DNA from: Gonatopus flavifemur
Taxonomy: Eukaryota > Arthropoda > Insecta > Hymenoptera > Dryinidae
Assembly: GCA_018340375.1 (NCBI GenBank)
Contig: JAFFJZ010000002.1
Coordinates: forward strand, 14,526,001-14,590,000
Reading direction: 5' to 3'
DNA length: 64,000 nucleotides
The stretch's first letter is position 1. Each line of letters opens with the position of its first letter. Positions 22,701 through 30,773 of this stretch are shown here, piece by piece. Below the pieces are notes generated by a model that saw only the letters and a list, made by a program, of their open reading frames with translations, had not been told where the DNA came from and did no database searches. Made by a program: the position numbers and the translations under genes.

Positions 22701-24470
22701 ATGATGATTCATGATAATTCTAAAAAAATCGACAAACCACTCGAAGATTATCAAATAGCTCGAAAATTTCGAGTAGTACAAAATACTCGACTCGACTCTC
22801 GAATTGATTGCATGCAAATACGCAAAGCAGATACCCAAAATCTACTTCAACTATTCCTCTCAAAGTAATTGTGAAGATATTTCAGTTCAATTTTCATCAG
22901 ATCGCGAATTTTTCATGAACAATATGTGCCAGTAACTTCCGGCCCTCAATTACAGTGGGCATTTATGCATTGGATATCAAATTTTCTGAAAATAATTGAG
23001 TGATCATCTCTGGATCACTGTTTGTAAATTGATTCCAAAATCTTTGTTTATGAGAACCCATACAGCAACAATTTTGCTTTGTCTAAAAGATTTCTTATGT
23101 AATAGTTTTCACTGTCTTCAAGATGTCTTAGTTTGAGAAATCTAAAAGACATCTTGAAGACAGTGAAAACTGTTGCATAAGGAATCTTTTAGACAAAGCA
23201 AAATTTTTGCTTGTATGGGAATTCTTAAAAAAAAAGTCAAATAACTTATAGTGATTTTACGGGTGCATATTGATAAAACGAAGATAAGAAAATAATTTTT
23301 GAAGTCAGCCTTCTAATCCATTTATAGAAATGTTGATAATTCAACGATACCGGTAGATGAAATACTTTATTACAAGTGCTCGAATTTTTAAATTATACCA
23401 CAATCATAAAATATTGTAGGATAGTCTTTCAGCACTTAGGAGTTGATGAGGTCGTAATAAAGCTGTTTTGTCATAAAACTGACATCCAAACTTTTTTATT
23501 AATCCGTAATTCCCAAGAACGTCATTTGACTTTCATGAAGTTCCTTCAAATAAGCTCTTATTCTTCATAATATTAAAAATCTCGACCCGTAACTATGTAT
23601 CAATAAATTTTTGCAATAGACAGAAGAGCTGTGCTTTTCAAATATAACAGAAAAGAGAATTCTTTTCGAAATCTTTCCAAAAATACCATACGTAGTTTTG
23701 AATTATGAAATATTTTGCTCACTTCCTTAGTCTATTCTGATATTATCATCCCACTCCCATCTTCATAGACTCATCCTAATCTCCACTCCATTTCAATGAA
23801 TATGATCATTTCAGTTGGGAACAGATTCGAGAATAATTCTTCAAAGAAAGCTTTGTTACGCGAAACTAAAACCGTACGAACCCAATGTTGAATTCTGATA
23901 TAATTTAAAATCGTGTAGAATTCCAAATCGACTAATAATATCATAAAGAATGGCTTTACAATAGGACAATATCTCCGAAATATAAATGAAGAAAAAAGAT
24001 CCAAATCCATCCCTAGATTTTAAGATTTCGAGAAAATTCTGCCCTATTCAGTTCAAATTAATTGCAACTCATTGTATTTTACTTTGAATAATGTAGAGAT
24101 CAACGCATATATTAACTTCAACCTGTTCCGGCTCTCTGCAAAGAATTCCTCAAGCGATGCAGCACAATCAATCCCAACACCCACAAGAATCACTGTGTTC
24201 AGAGATGGCGCGAGAACTTTGTCGAGCGTTACAGTGTAATGCCTCGTCATGCCGAGGACGACGCAACTGTGAAAAATGCTCGACCTACGTCGTTAGTTAT
24301 TCACGAGACAACCCAACTTCAACGCCTTTAAATGAAATAACATCTCAGGTAACCATTTAATTTTGAATAATCAACAATGATATGAATTAAACAATTTTCA
24401 GTCTACATTTATCGTTGAAGAATTTGACGGATTGTTGTTCTCCCGTTCCTGGATCCCCAAGATCGTATAA
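4591..24470 (+). CDS. Kainate-type ionotropic glutamate receptor, 3' half (GRIK2/KaiR1D-like), six exons
   Basis: A ligand-gated cation channel subunit of the neuronal or muscle membrane. Six exons join in phase to give 945 coding bases including the stop, or 314 residues. In order: the M3 helix with the invariant [15 protein letters not shown] motif (residues 21-35); the second half of the glutamate-binding domain with the ligand-contacting Glu in FLMEST (residue 109), then [18 protein letters not shown] and [18 protein letters not shown]; the M4 helix ([15 protein letters not shown]); and a cytoplasmic tail with [15 protein letters not shown] and a Cys-rich stretch. These motifs are typical of the kainate group (insect KaiR1D/clumsy, vertebrate GRIK). 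The amino-terminal domain, S1 lobe, M1 and pore loop must be encoded before base 4591; I found no further exon in 1-4590. All donors are GT and all acceptors AG. Introns are 8447, 3432, 1069, 5934 and 53 bases, and the large ones are full of mobile elements. The family is certain; the exact paralogue is inferred. Confidence 0.93.
5161..5707. mobile_element. TTAA/GGG inverted-repeat element in receptor intron
   Basis: The ends TTAAGGGGTTATATCC and GGATATAACCCCTCAA enclose long complementary arms. The left arm has tgattatcatgaacaacc..., atcatgaacaaccaatac and caatcgattgagc; the right has gctcaatcgattgatgtatt and ggttgttcatgattatc. Span 547 bp. No protein. Confidence 0.7.
6508..6799. mobile_element. 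MITE with CACTGAGAAAA ends
   Basis: The left end CACTGAGAAAAATGAG pairs with the right end ATTCTTCTCAGTG. It is about 292 bp, non-coding, with an AT-rich interior including ttttcacc words. It is in the first intron seen in the window. Confidence 0.6.
6800..9321. other. Intronic sequence, nothing recognised
   Basis: No conserved frame, RNA gene or clear element ends seen. The short open frames (for example 8467-8673 on minus) have no recognisable content. Confidence 0.4.
9322..10542 (-). mobile_element. Mariner transposon 1, decayed, opposite strand to the host gene
   Basis: Imperfect terminal inverted repeats of about 28 bases (left end ccaggtcattcaatatgtcc) and TA on both sides (9320-9321 and 10543-10544). 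The 1221-bp length is near full size. It lies in the 8.4-kb intron of the glutamate receptor, in antisense orientation. Confidence 0.88.
9373..10364 (-). pseudogene. Mariner transposase, broken frames (element 1)
   Basis: Three pieces in different frames. 10364-10122 holds the N-terminal DNA-binding part ([20 protein letters not shown], then [13 protein letters not shown]). 9990-9802 holds the first catalytic Asp in [13 protein letters not shown]. 9726-9373 holds the second Asp in [10 protein letters not shown] and the third in [10 protein letters not shown]. There are 34 residues between Asp 2 and Asp 3 (DD34D), which defines mariner. The stretch between the first two pieces is scrambled by stops, so no intact enzyme is encoded. 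Confidence 0.88.
11041..11812. mobile_element. Element with CACGGAAAAAA end and repeated TTGCTG/CAGCAA words
   Basis: It begins CACGGAAAAAAAAG and closes near ctcctctgagtg. The interior holds TTGCTG, CAGCAA, GCTGTGGC and GCCACAG words many times on both strands. A separate hairpin (11437-11606) is inserted in it. Confidence 0.55.
11437..11606. repeat. Hairpin element nested in the TTGCTG element
   Basis: The arms caatagaaaaaccatccagt and ttcgccaagcagtgct pair with agcactgctcggcgaa and ctgaatggtttttctattg, with about 33 bases per arm. The 70-codon frame on minus over this segment is a palindrome artefact. Confidence 0.7.
11813..13235. other. Intronic sequence up to the S2 exon, nothing recognised
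   Basis: Open frames at 12719-13010 (89 and 71 codons) overlap in different frames and show no family motif. They are probably chance. Confidence 0.35.
13236..13461 (+). CDS. iGluR exon: S2 ligand-binding lobe with the glutamate-contact Glu
   Basis: 226 bases, entering in phase 0 and leaving in phase 1. The acceptor is gaatatag and the donor GTAAGA. It encodes [18 protein letters not shown], then [26 protein letters not shown] and [19 protein letters not shown]. The Glu of FLMEST (codon 13362-13364) corresponds to the residue that binds the agonist amino group across the family. Confidence 0.93.
14360..14585. mobile_element. MITE with CACTGAAAA/TTTTCTCAGTG ends
   Basis: The left arm (ccagccaaacaaaatgttgg, then gaacgcaaagaaac) pairs with the right (gtttctttgcgttcatttc, then gcgtttggctgaagcaaac). 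About 228 bp; nearly the whole element folds back. Confidence 0.72.
14600..15440. repeat. Region rich in GCCAAG/CTTGGC words
   Basis: Self-complementary words such as gaggcttggcaaccaagc, ggccaagg, gccaagcttggcac and cattgcgccaagc recur on both strands at about 14620-14680 and 15120-15440, with an unrelated AT-rich stretch between. The borders are not clear. Confidence 0.45.
15817..16167. mobile_element. MITE with CACGGAGAAAA ends filled with GCTGT/ACAGC words
   Basis: The ends CACGGAGAAAAAGGAATTC and GCAAATTTTTTCTCTCCGTG bound a 351-bp unit. The interior is a string of short hairpins: ctgtggcagc, tttgctgttccagcaa, gctgcgacagc, ctgccacagc. It is the cleanest example of the word type and shares its word with 11041-11812. 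Confidence 0.75.
16168..16893. other. Intronic sequence before the third exon
   Basis: 16200-16430 holds repeated GATTTTAC/GTAAAATC-type words and ends in ttttttcgcggtgtgg, which resembles an element terminus, but no left mate is certain. The rest shows nothing. Confidence 0.3.
16894..17058 (+). CDS. iGluR exon: end of S2 and linker to M4
   Basis: 165 bases, phase 1 in and phase 1 out. The acceptor is atgttttacag and the donor GTACAT. The split Gly codon from the previous exon gives [19 protein letters not shown], then [17 protein letters not shown] (the Cys is the conserved disulphide partner in S2). It ends with [13 protein letters not shown], the usual approach to M4. Confidence 0.92.
17214..17420. 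repeat. TTCAACACCC-core repeat, copy 1
   Basis: It carries ttcaacacccgaaagac at 17317-17333, flanked by tttctcc/ggagaaa words, and ends attttcacagtgta. The same core and ending are found at 57898 and 60819. A cytoplasmic gene product is not suggested. Confidence 0.55.
18128..18228 (+). CDS. iGluR exon: M4 transmembrane helix
   Basis: 101 bases, phase 1 in and phase 0 out. The acceptor is gtattttag and the donor GTGAGT. It encodes [20 protein letters not shown] followed by [14 protein letters not shown]. This is a single hydrophobic helix followed by a basic cytoplasmic start, exactly where M4 sits in kainate receptors. Confidence 0.92.
18229..19319. other. Intronic sequence, nothing recognised
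   Basis: No element ends or exon signal seen, apart from a small local hairpin at about 19205-19295 (agtcctatttttgtcc with ggaggacaaaaac). Confidence 0.35.
19320..19690. repeat. Inverted-repeat element carrying a nested MITE
   Basis: The outer arms aaaacttgtcggaaaatgtt (left) and gcaacattttccgacaagtt (right), plus agacgtctctcacatat with atatttgagagaaacgtc, pair across a CACGGAGAAAA element at 19374-19624. Confidence 0.7.
19374..19624. mobile_element. MITE with CACGGAGAAAA ends, nested
   Basis: The left CACGGAGAAAAATAAAG and aaattactacg pair with the right tagtaatcttctaaac and TTCATTTTTCTCCGTG. About 251 bp, inserted into the loop of the outer repeat 19320-19690. Confidence 0.75.
20682..22258 (+). 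pseudogene. Mariner transposase, interrupted and frameshifted (element 2)
   Basis: It starts [20 protein letters not shown] and reads through the paired helix-turn-helix region to [15 protein letters not shown], where the nested element enters. Coding resumes about 21552 with [10 protein letters not shown]. The catalytic residues are in [12 protein letters not shown] (Asp codon 21741-21743), FHQDNAPCH (21980-21982) and APSDFFLF (22085-22087), with 34 residues between the last two. About 15 residues are missing between LLDQLK and the second Asp, with a frame change, so the enzyme is dead even without the insertion. It belongs to the same subfamily as element 1, judging by shared wording. Confidence 0.9.
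20949..21550. mobile_element. Inverted-repeat element nested in mariner 2
   Basis: It interrupts the transposase frame between RKIRLK and LNISKERV. It has two parts. 20990-21175 is a hairpin built from AGATGTCTT/AAGACATCT words. 21190-21490 is a second hairpin built from ATCCGGGT/ACCCGGAT words, with arms ggaaatttccgggattccat and its complement near 21465-21490. The reading frames seen here on the minus strand (up to 110 codons) are palindrome artefacts. Confidence 0.75.
22530..22815. repeat. Element built from CGAGT/ACTCG words
   Basis: cgagtcgagtcgagtactcg opens it and atactcgactcgactctcg closes it. Between them are cgagtactcgaaaag and cgaaaatttcgagtag. The words pair within and across the 285 bp. 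Confidence 0.6.
23059..23219. repeat. Hairpin element with AGATGTCTT words
   Basis: The arms ccatacagcaacaattttgc, ctttgtctaaaagat and ttttcactgtcttcaagatg pair with complementary sequence to 23219 over about 75 bases per arm. The inner word matches that of the 20430-22510 hairpin. Confidence 0.75.
23220..24162. other. Intronic sequence before the tail exon, nothing recognised
   Basis: AT-rich. A polypyrimidine-like tract precedes the exon 5 acceptor. Confidence 0.35.
24163..24348 (+). CDS. iGluR exon: cytoplasmic tail
   Basis: 186 bases, phase 0 at both ends. It encodes [39 protein letters not shown] and [10 protein letters not shown]. The pattern SLCSEM followed by an amphipathic stretch and a Cys-rich segment is the usual tail of insect kainate subunits. 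I chose the acceptor at 24161-24162 (gatgcag) because it keeps phase 0 with the preceding exon; the AGs at 24142-24143 and 24153-24154 would shift the frame. If the GTAACC donor at 24349 is not used, the frame simply ends VTI-stop at 24358-24360. Confidence 0.82.
24402..24470 (+). CDS. iGluR terminal exon, C-terminus and stop
   Basis: The 53-base intron 24349-24401 has a GT donor after CAG and a clean acaattttcag acceptor. The following frame stays open in the required phase 0, giving [17 protein letters not shown] and IPKIV before TAA at 24468-24470. The very short intron and exon make this the least certain exon. It is supported by phase, splice signals and a polyadenylation hexamer shortly after the stop. 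Confidence 0.6.
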   Translation, partial: STFIVEEFDGLLFSRSWIPKIV

Positions 24471-24483
24471 TTCCTTCATTCCA

Positions 24484-24489
24484 AATAAA
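24484..24489 (+). terminator. Candidate polyadenylation signal for the glutamate receptor
   Basis: AATAAA begins 14 bases after the stop codon at 24470. A second AATAAA is at 24670-24675. Either could end the transcript; the nearer one would give an unusually short 3' UTR, so the second is at least as likely. Confidence 0.4.
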
Positions 24490-24888
24490 CGTAGAAGGTA
24501 CCATTCTATATGAGATTAAGTTGGAAGTTTGTCCTCCACAATTTCACATAATTGAATTCGATAAAATGAATTGTTACCTTGTCCATTGATAAGATCTAAG
24601 AAGAGAAATTTTATTAAATTTCTATTCATATGAGAAAAGAAATGTTTTGAGCGATGGATAGCTGAGGCCAATAAAAATATATACTTCCGCTTGAAATTGG
24701 AATTTAGTCAAGGACAACTTTCTTGAATCGAAAGTTTTTTCAACACCTCGAAAAAATTTGAAGCCATTCAAATTCATAAATTCCTAAATTAATGAATAAT
24801 TCAAATTCTCATCCGCACTTGTTGATGCTGCATTTTTTTTCAAATTTTTGAAGAAAAGATGAAGCGCTTTAATCAAAATGAGACCTTC

Positions 24889-25575
24889 TTAAGGGGGGAT
24901 CCTGCTTTGAGAGGCCTTAAAATAGTATTTTTTTTCAGAATATTTTGAGGTACCAAGAAAATAATTTCATCCAACAAACTTTCCAGAGTATTTCCATATA
25001 TTTTTCAAGTGAATACAAAAATTGTGTCTAGTGTGAAAAGATCATATATGTAAGAGTTATGTCCACATTCGCAAAGCGCTTCGCAATTCAAGTCTTCTAT
25101 CGGTGGGAAAGATAAACATCATTCTTCTATGTGAACTAAGAAACCCGAAAGAAATCGTGCAATTCAAAATTTACTCGGGGTTTGAAGAACAAACAGCTCT
25201 TTTTGGCGGAAGAATAATCACTTAAACTTGCTATAAAAATTGCTTAGACATAATTTTCCATACACTTTTTAGGTTCAAATAGAAGAGGATACAAAGCTAA
25301 AGATAACAAGCTTTGATTCATTTCAATCGGATGTTTAGTTTGTTTGCAATCACTGCCACCAGTTTATAATGATTGTGAAAATGAAAACTGTAGAAAACAC
25401 ACTTTCCTCTATTATTTCTCATTGGTAAAAATTTTTTTATCAACTTGAAATATACACGAATACACTCCAAGAAGTTCGTTTTATTCAATTATTTTATTCA
25501 AGTATCTAAAAAAATTCTCCAAAAAAACGCTTTTACGAGGCCTCCTAAAGTAGAATCCCCCCCCCCCCCCCTGAA
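24889..25575. mobile_element. TTAA/GGGGGG inverted-repeat element
   Basis: TTAA followed by GGGGGGATCCTGCTTTGAG at the left pairs with CTAAAGTAGAATCCCC and a long C run at 25557-25571, then TGAA. The inner arms ggcctt and aggcctcc also pair. It is 687 bp and non-coding. Confidence 0.6.
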
Positions 25576-25969
25576 GGGACATATGAGTATTATTCAGGTG
25601 ACAGGTTGTGTTTATTGAGTGCTAACTACGTAAAAGATTAGATCCTATTATCATCCACATCGATTCATTTGTAAGACTGCAACTCTTCCTTTTGTTCGCT
25701 TTGTGATGATCGTTTTGTAATGCTCGAAAACTTGAACTTCTTTATTAGAGCAATGCGCCTCTCTACGATATCATCAACGACCTCAACGGATTCAAAATCA
25801 GGATAGATCCCTGCTGAAACAAGCTCATACAATCTAAACAAACCAAATCCACTCACATGGGACGAGAACGTTATCTGGTTTCCAATGGAACTTCGTCAAA
25901 CCCAACAGATCTCCATTTCAATTGAATCTCATCAAATCTCATTGGCAAATAATTGCCCAAGTGTGTATC

Positions 25970-26530
25970 AACGGCGGGCCCAATCTAAGCCTAGGGTAAG
26001 TGCCCATGCTACCCAACGTGGGGACAAGCTGGGTAAACAAATGGGGCCAATCCTCAGATGATAACATCGTTCCCAGCTTGGCTGTATTGCTTTGCCCGAA
26101 GATTAGTAACACCATGGGCCCAGACTAGGCAATCAATACTGCCCCTTCCTTTTTTGGAAAATTGCTTTGCATTCTATCCCAAAGGGCATGAATTTCAGCC
26201 CCACTTTGGCCCAGTGTTGACCCCCATCGTGCCTATACGGGCCCAAGACTGGGCCAAACTGGAACCAAAAGTTCTACCCGCTGAGGATTGTACACACATG
26301 CTCGGGATATAAATCCACCCCAATCTCGGCCTAACGCTGGTCAAAATTGAGGCCAAGTTCAAATGTGCCCGTACTAACATTCATCATTTCCATTTTTCAC
26401 CAACCATAATTGTATGGGAAAGCAGAAAAGGGCCAAGATTAAGCCAACATGGGCCCCATCGTCATTCCCCAATACTGGGTTAAAGGCGATGGACCCAGCC
26501 TGAGGCAATACACGCTTGGATGCGAATAAA
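25970..26530. repeat. Region filled with GGGCCCAA/TTGGGCC words
   Basis: The stretch is locally GC-rich. Words such as ggcgggcccaatc, ggggccaatcc, ttggcccagtg, gggcccaagactgggcc and gggccaagattaagcc recur on both strands. A small relative is at 17155-17205 (gggacccatactgggccag). The reading frames here are word artefacts. Confidence 0.5.
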
Positions 26531-26628
26531 ATCAAATTTCTGTTCAATTTCAATGAAATGTCATGAAATTCAGTGAATCTGTTCATATCTTCACAATCTA
26601 TTGATAATATTTTGTGTTATCATATCAA

Positions 26629-26908
26629 TCAGCAATCCATTAACATTGTAATCATATTTTTCAGGATCGAAAACACAATCAAGAACGAATAGAACATGTT
26701 TATACCATAAAACGAATCCACAATCCATCGTGATGAACCAAAATAGAGAAAACTCGTTTTGACAACCTGGACATTCGTTATCAGTTGCTGAAAGTAAGGT
26801 TGAACAAAGCGCACGGATAGAGTATTCAAATTCCACCATGTAGCAGGTGAAGATAAGATACCAAATTTGACATCTTGAGAAGTTGAACAAAAATATTTTC
26901 ACTTTCAA
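26629..26908 (-). pseudogene. Possible chemoreceptor-like transmembrane fragment (very uncertain)
   Basis: The minus-strand frame 26829-26629 reads SSRWIVDSFYGINMFYSFLI then VFSILKNMITML. A hydrophobic helix after a (V/I)xxxYG pattern is reminiscent of insect gustatory receptors near transmembrane segment 6. There is no downstream TYhhhhhQF motif and no other exon nearby. It may be a relic or chance. Confidence 0.2.
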
Positions 26909-26984
26909 AAAGTGCTTTTATTCCTTTTCTGACATTATTTTCATCTGCTATATACCAAACTCATCACACTACACAACAGGCTTG

Positions 26985-27105
26985 CCAAAGAAGTCGCTCA
27001 AATTTTGATCGTTCGTAATTCTTATGGAATCGAAAGTACGATTGGTTGGTTATAAAAGGAGTAGCCAATCATCAGAGTTGGGTGACTTTTTTTGGCAATG
27101 CTGCT
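26985..27105. repeat. Small hairpin element
   Basis: cttgccaaagaagtcgctca pairs with gttgggtgactttttttggc about 85 bases away, with partial pairing between. Confidence 0.45.
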
Positions 27106-28317
27106 ACGCAATTTCTTTTTGAAAGCTCAATAATCACTCGCAGTGCATGACAAATATTTATCTCTATTCTGCACGAAAATAACGCACAAGACACTAAAAA
27201 AGATTGAAATAAATTTTCTCACGATCAATGATACATATAATTGAAATGAGGATTAAATCAAACTTCATTACAAATTTTATTCCTCTAAATGTTGAAAAAG
27301 TTCATTTGTACGCAGAACAATGAATTACAATGCTGTAATAAATATTATTATTCTCGCTTGCATGTTTAGAACATTAACTCGCATCATTGAATTCTTTATT
27401 CACGTGTCTTTTGAAAATTGTTTGCATCAATGGATTGATTTATCAAAACATGAATAATTTTTATCCAAAAAATATCTTTCAGATAAATTTGAAACATTTT
27501 TAAACACAAAATATTTATTGGGTTGCAGTTCTAAGAGTTCATCTTATAAAACCGTGGTCTTAATATCCCAGCAGATATAATAATTCAACATTGCAAGCTT
27601 CTTTTTGTTTGTGAAAAGAAAATTTTGGAAATATTTCACAGGTTTTTGAAAGATTTCTTAAGCAACATACTGAAAAGGATTCAAGAACTCAATGTTTTTT
27701 TTTCAAACGATATCAGGATTTTCAAGTTGCTCTTGAAGCGTCGCTTAACACATCTTCTAAACACCTATAAGATCTATTCAGGTTCTCTATGGCGCAAGGG
27801 ATATTTCAGAAGTTTTCTTGTTTGTTCGTCAGTTTTCTTCAAATTATTTTCTTTGGTTCCAATCTTTTACTCCTTCCAGCTCTCAAGTTCTAAGCGTACT
27901 TCCAGATAAATTTCTCAGAACAACTTATTGAAGAGTTACAAGGATATTTGATTTTGAATACAAGAATGAATAGCAACTGTTGAAAGGAACAAAAAATTCT
28001 TCTTGCATGGATTTCAGATTTCTTATATCCCCCAATGTTGAAAGGAGGAGAGCAAAAATTCCCTTAATATTTCTGTTTCTTATTCGAAAGGTTAATTTTT
28101 GGTACAGAGAGAGAGCACGCCAGAATAAAATCAGGCTTTTATTTGAATCAATTGCTTTAAAGCCTCAGAATAGGGGTATAATGAATAGAAAGCAACAGAA
28201 TAATAGACTTTGTGTTCTTTTTCAGCACTAGGAAACTGTTGAAATCTTGGTCTCAGTACTGAACAGAAATTCTTAAACACCTTGGTGAGATAAAGCGTTC
28301 TAAAAGATGAAGAAGCG
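27106..28317. other. Intergenic sequence, nothing recognised
   Basis: AT-rich. Small frames at 27625-27909 and 27980-28231 have no recognisable content. Confidence 0.35.
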
Positions 28318-29390
28318 CACGGAGAAAACTGGAATAGTGACGTTCACCATTATCGTTTAGTGAAACCTTGTTTCGCTCAAAACACTGAGCAATCATTTTA
28401 TTCTACTGAATATAATTTAGTAAAGATTCGTGATTTCAACAAAATGGTACAGTAATCCATGTATGATCAATATTACGAATGATATATTTAATTTGACCGA
28501 CTCAATCGCCTTTACTACTCTGTTGAGTAGTAATAACTATTTTATTCGTTTTAATTAACGCGCTCGAGCGGAGTAAACCGAAACGAGTCGAACGTAACCG
28601 AATATACGAACTCTCCTCGCTTACCGACACTGTTTTGTTTATAAACGATTTTTTTTACTCATAAATGTGTTAATGGCAGAAAAGGAGTTAATGATAACTC
28701 GTATATGGAATATGCCTATCATGATTCTCGTCTGAATCATCAACACTTCACAAAATCAATTTATTTAGAAAATCCAAAATTGTTTCAACAGTATCCTTTA
28801 ATCATAAGTTCCCCAAACACTTATAACAGATACGCGAAGCTAGTAAAATTATATATCTTCAGTTTAGCTCAAGTGGTATACGCGTCAGGGATAAGGCGGT
28901 AGGTAGGTAGGATGTTGAGGTTCGATTCCCGCTTTCAGCCCCCTGAATGTCTTGTGCAATCGATGTTCGATGCTACAACTTGACGCTCAACTAAACAATA
29001 ATGAGTGTCAAACTATCAACATTTTTGCTGCTTTGGGGAATTATTTCTACAGATAACATTAACAACCTTCATAATATAACAAAGAATTTTTTATTAATAA
29101 ATCGAATTCATATTGTTGTTTAGTAAAAATTATCATGCCCATTCCGCGGAATAGATGATTTGTGTAGTGGAATCAATTATGCGACCATTCACTGTTTGGT
29201 ACGAATAACAACGCTCGGGTAATCGAATAAAATACAAGTTTAGTAAAATTAATTTGACTTATTATGGTGACATGAATTGTATGTGCATTCGGTTTGTAAT
29301 ACTAAACATTTGGTCTGTCCATATTTCACTAAATCGTTAAGTACGAGTTACCATTGGTTTGATTGATATTACTATTCAGTTTTCTCCGTG
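28318..29390. mobile_element. Long element with CACGGAGAAAACTG ends
   Basis: The left CACGGAGAAAACTGGAATAG pairs with the right ACTATTCAGTTTTCTCCGTG. Further inward, caccattatcgtttagtg pairs with cactaaatcgttaag. At 1073 bp it is the longest intact member of this terminus class. It contains a tRNA-like pol III promoter at 28865-28929. Confidence 0.72.
28865..28929 (+). promoter_or_regulatory. tRNA-like internal pol III promoter (A box and B box)
   Basis: TAGCTCAAGTGG (28865-28876) fits the A-box consensus and GGTTCGATTCC (28919-28929) is a perfect B box. The boxes are 54 bases apart, wider than in a normal intronless tRNA, and the acceptor and T stems do not pair. This is a tRNA-derived repeat or decayed tRNA, not a working tRNA gene. 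Confidence 0.6.
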
Positions 29391-29454
29391 CGTATTCCAA
29401 GGGAAGAACAACGTGGATTTGTTCCAATTCCCGTTTGCAATACGTTTTATATGA

Positions 29455-30563
29455 GGGGTGAGTGTACAAAATGATCTTTCAAGGTGGAATAATCCCAACT
29501 CGGCTAAGAATAATTTGAGGCATTCTCTGAATCTTATCAGGATCGTGGGACCTGATGAAGGCTCGATGAGGCCGCTTCAGGTCTCGTTAGTCCCTGGTCA
29601 GACCCTAAAAAGCGCGAATGACTGCTACGAATAATTTCTAGTCGGGTTGGAACCATTTCACCTTAAGGGGGGCAACTCCTCTTTCAGAGCAACAGCTTTT
29701 TCAATGATTTTTCACAAAAAATTGAGAGTATTTACCGTGTTCAAAGAAACAATTTATTATAATTGAAGTTTTAATGTATTCATATGAATTTTCTCATAAC
29801 AAAAAAAAACAAAATGACGGAGTTACAGCTGCTGAGACTTAGCTCCTTCGTTTTGCGCCGGCGAGTGCCCAGCCTCTTCTAGTCAACTGAAATCAACCAA
29901 CCAAAATTTTCCATTAGAATAAGTTATTCCGCTCAGCATATACCTACTTTCAACAAACAAACAAAAATTGAAAATTTGGACACAAAAAGAACAAAATCGA
30001 CCCTTTTTTTTCATGAACGAATTGTTGTAAACAATATTTTTAGTTATAATTTATTCAAACAATTAGGTATATGCTGAGGCCAATACGTTGAAAAATATCT
30101 GTGGAAAATTTTAAGTTGATATCTCAAGTACTTTTTGAGTTATAGTCCCCGGCGCGGAAAAAATATGTTTTGAGAAAAACGCCTCTAAAGTTTTCGTTCT
30201 TGTTAAGTAGAATTAAAAGCAATTAATATTTACCCAAGCTTAATCCGCGATACCAGGACCATGAAGCAAACCTTCTACTTCGAGAAAATCATTCATTACG
30301 GCTGCATTCTTTTCTTTCTGTGCAGTTCTGGCCTCTTTTGTCGATGTTAACGAACGTCGCTCTTGTCTCCGTACTCGATTGCTATCGTACAAGTCTGCGA
30401 AAATCTTACATTCCAAGCCCAGGTCACTCATATTGGACTTGAAACATTGAAAATATATTCTTAAGGTTGTGATTGAATTTTTAAAGCAAAAAACCAAAAA
30501 TGCAAAATTTGAAAGTTCTGGAGGAGCTTCCCCCCTTAAACGATCATTTTGTACACTTTTCCT
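29455..30563. repeat. Inverted-repeat element with GTGTACAAAATGATC ends
   Basis: gtgtacaaaatgatc (29462-29476) and gatcattttgtacac (30542-30556) are exact complements. The left part (29480-29640), with gatcgtgggacctgatgaag and ctggtcagaccctaaaaagc, is related in reverse orientation to 52255-52428. A TTAA element (29663-30539) is inserted. Confidence 0.6.
29663..30539. mobile_element. TTAA/GGGGGG inverted-repeat element
   Basis: TTAA at 29663 and 30536 enclose GGGGGGCAACTCCTC and GGAGGAGCTTCCCCCC. Inner arms cagcatatacctac and attaggtatatgctgag pair. The 85-codon minus frame 30497-30240, rich in Lys/Arg/Glu, is inside it and is not recognised as a protein. Confidence 0.7.
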
Positions 30564-30773
30564 CTACGTTTTTGAAACAGTGTTTTTCCATCAGAACCTG
30601 GAAGAGATCTGCATTGTTCTACTAGTTTCATAATCTTACAATACCAATTTCAAAAATTTTTTCACAAAAAAATGAGTGTAACCCAAGAAATCCTAAAACT
30701 GTGTAAGATTGATCATAAAATCGAACAGAAAATGTGTACGCCCCTTTAATCAGCTCCGATAATAAAATTGCAA

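Noticed and set aside
28858..28940. Functional tRNA gene
   Set aside because: A and B boxes fit, but the acceptor and T stems do not pair and the box spacing is too wide without a recognisable intron.
30240..30497. 85-codon minus frame rich in charged residues within a TTAA element
   Set aside because: Inside a non-autonomous inverted-repeat element; no transposase motif or known family.
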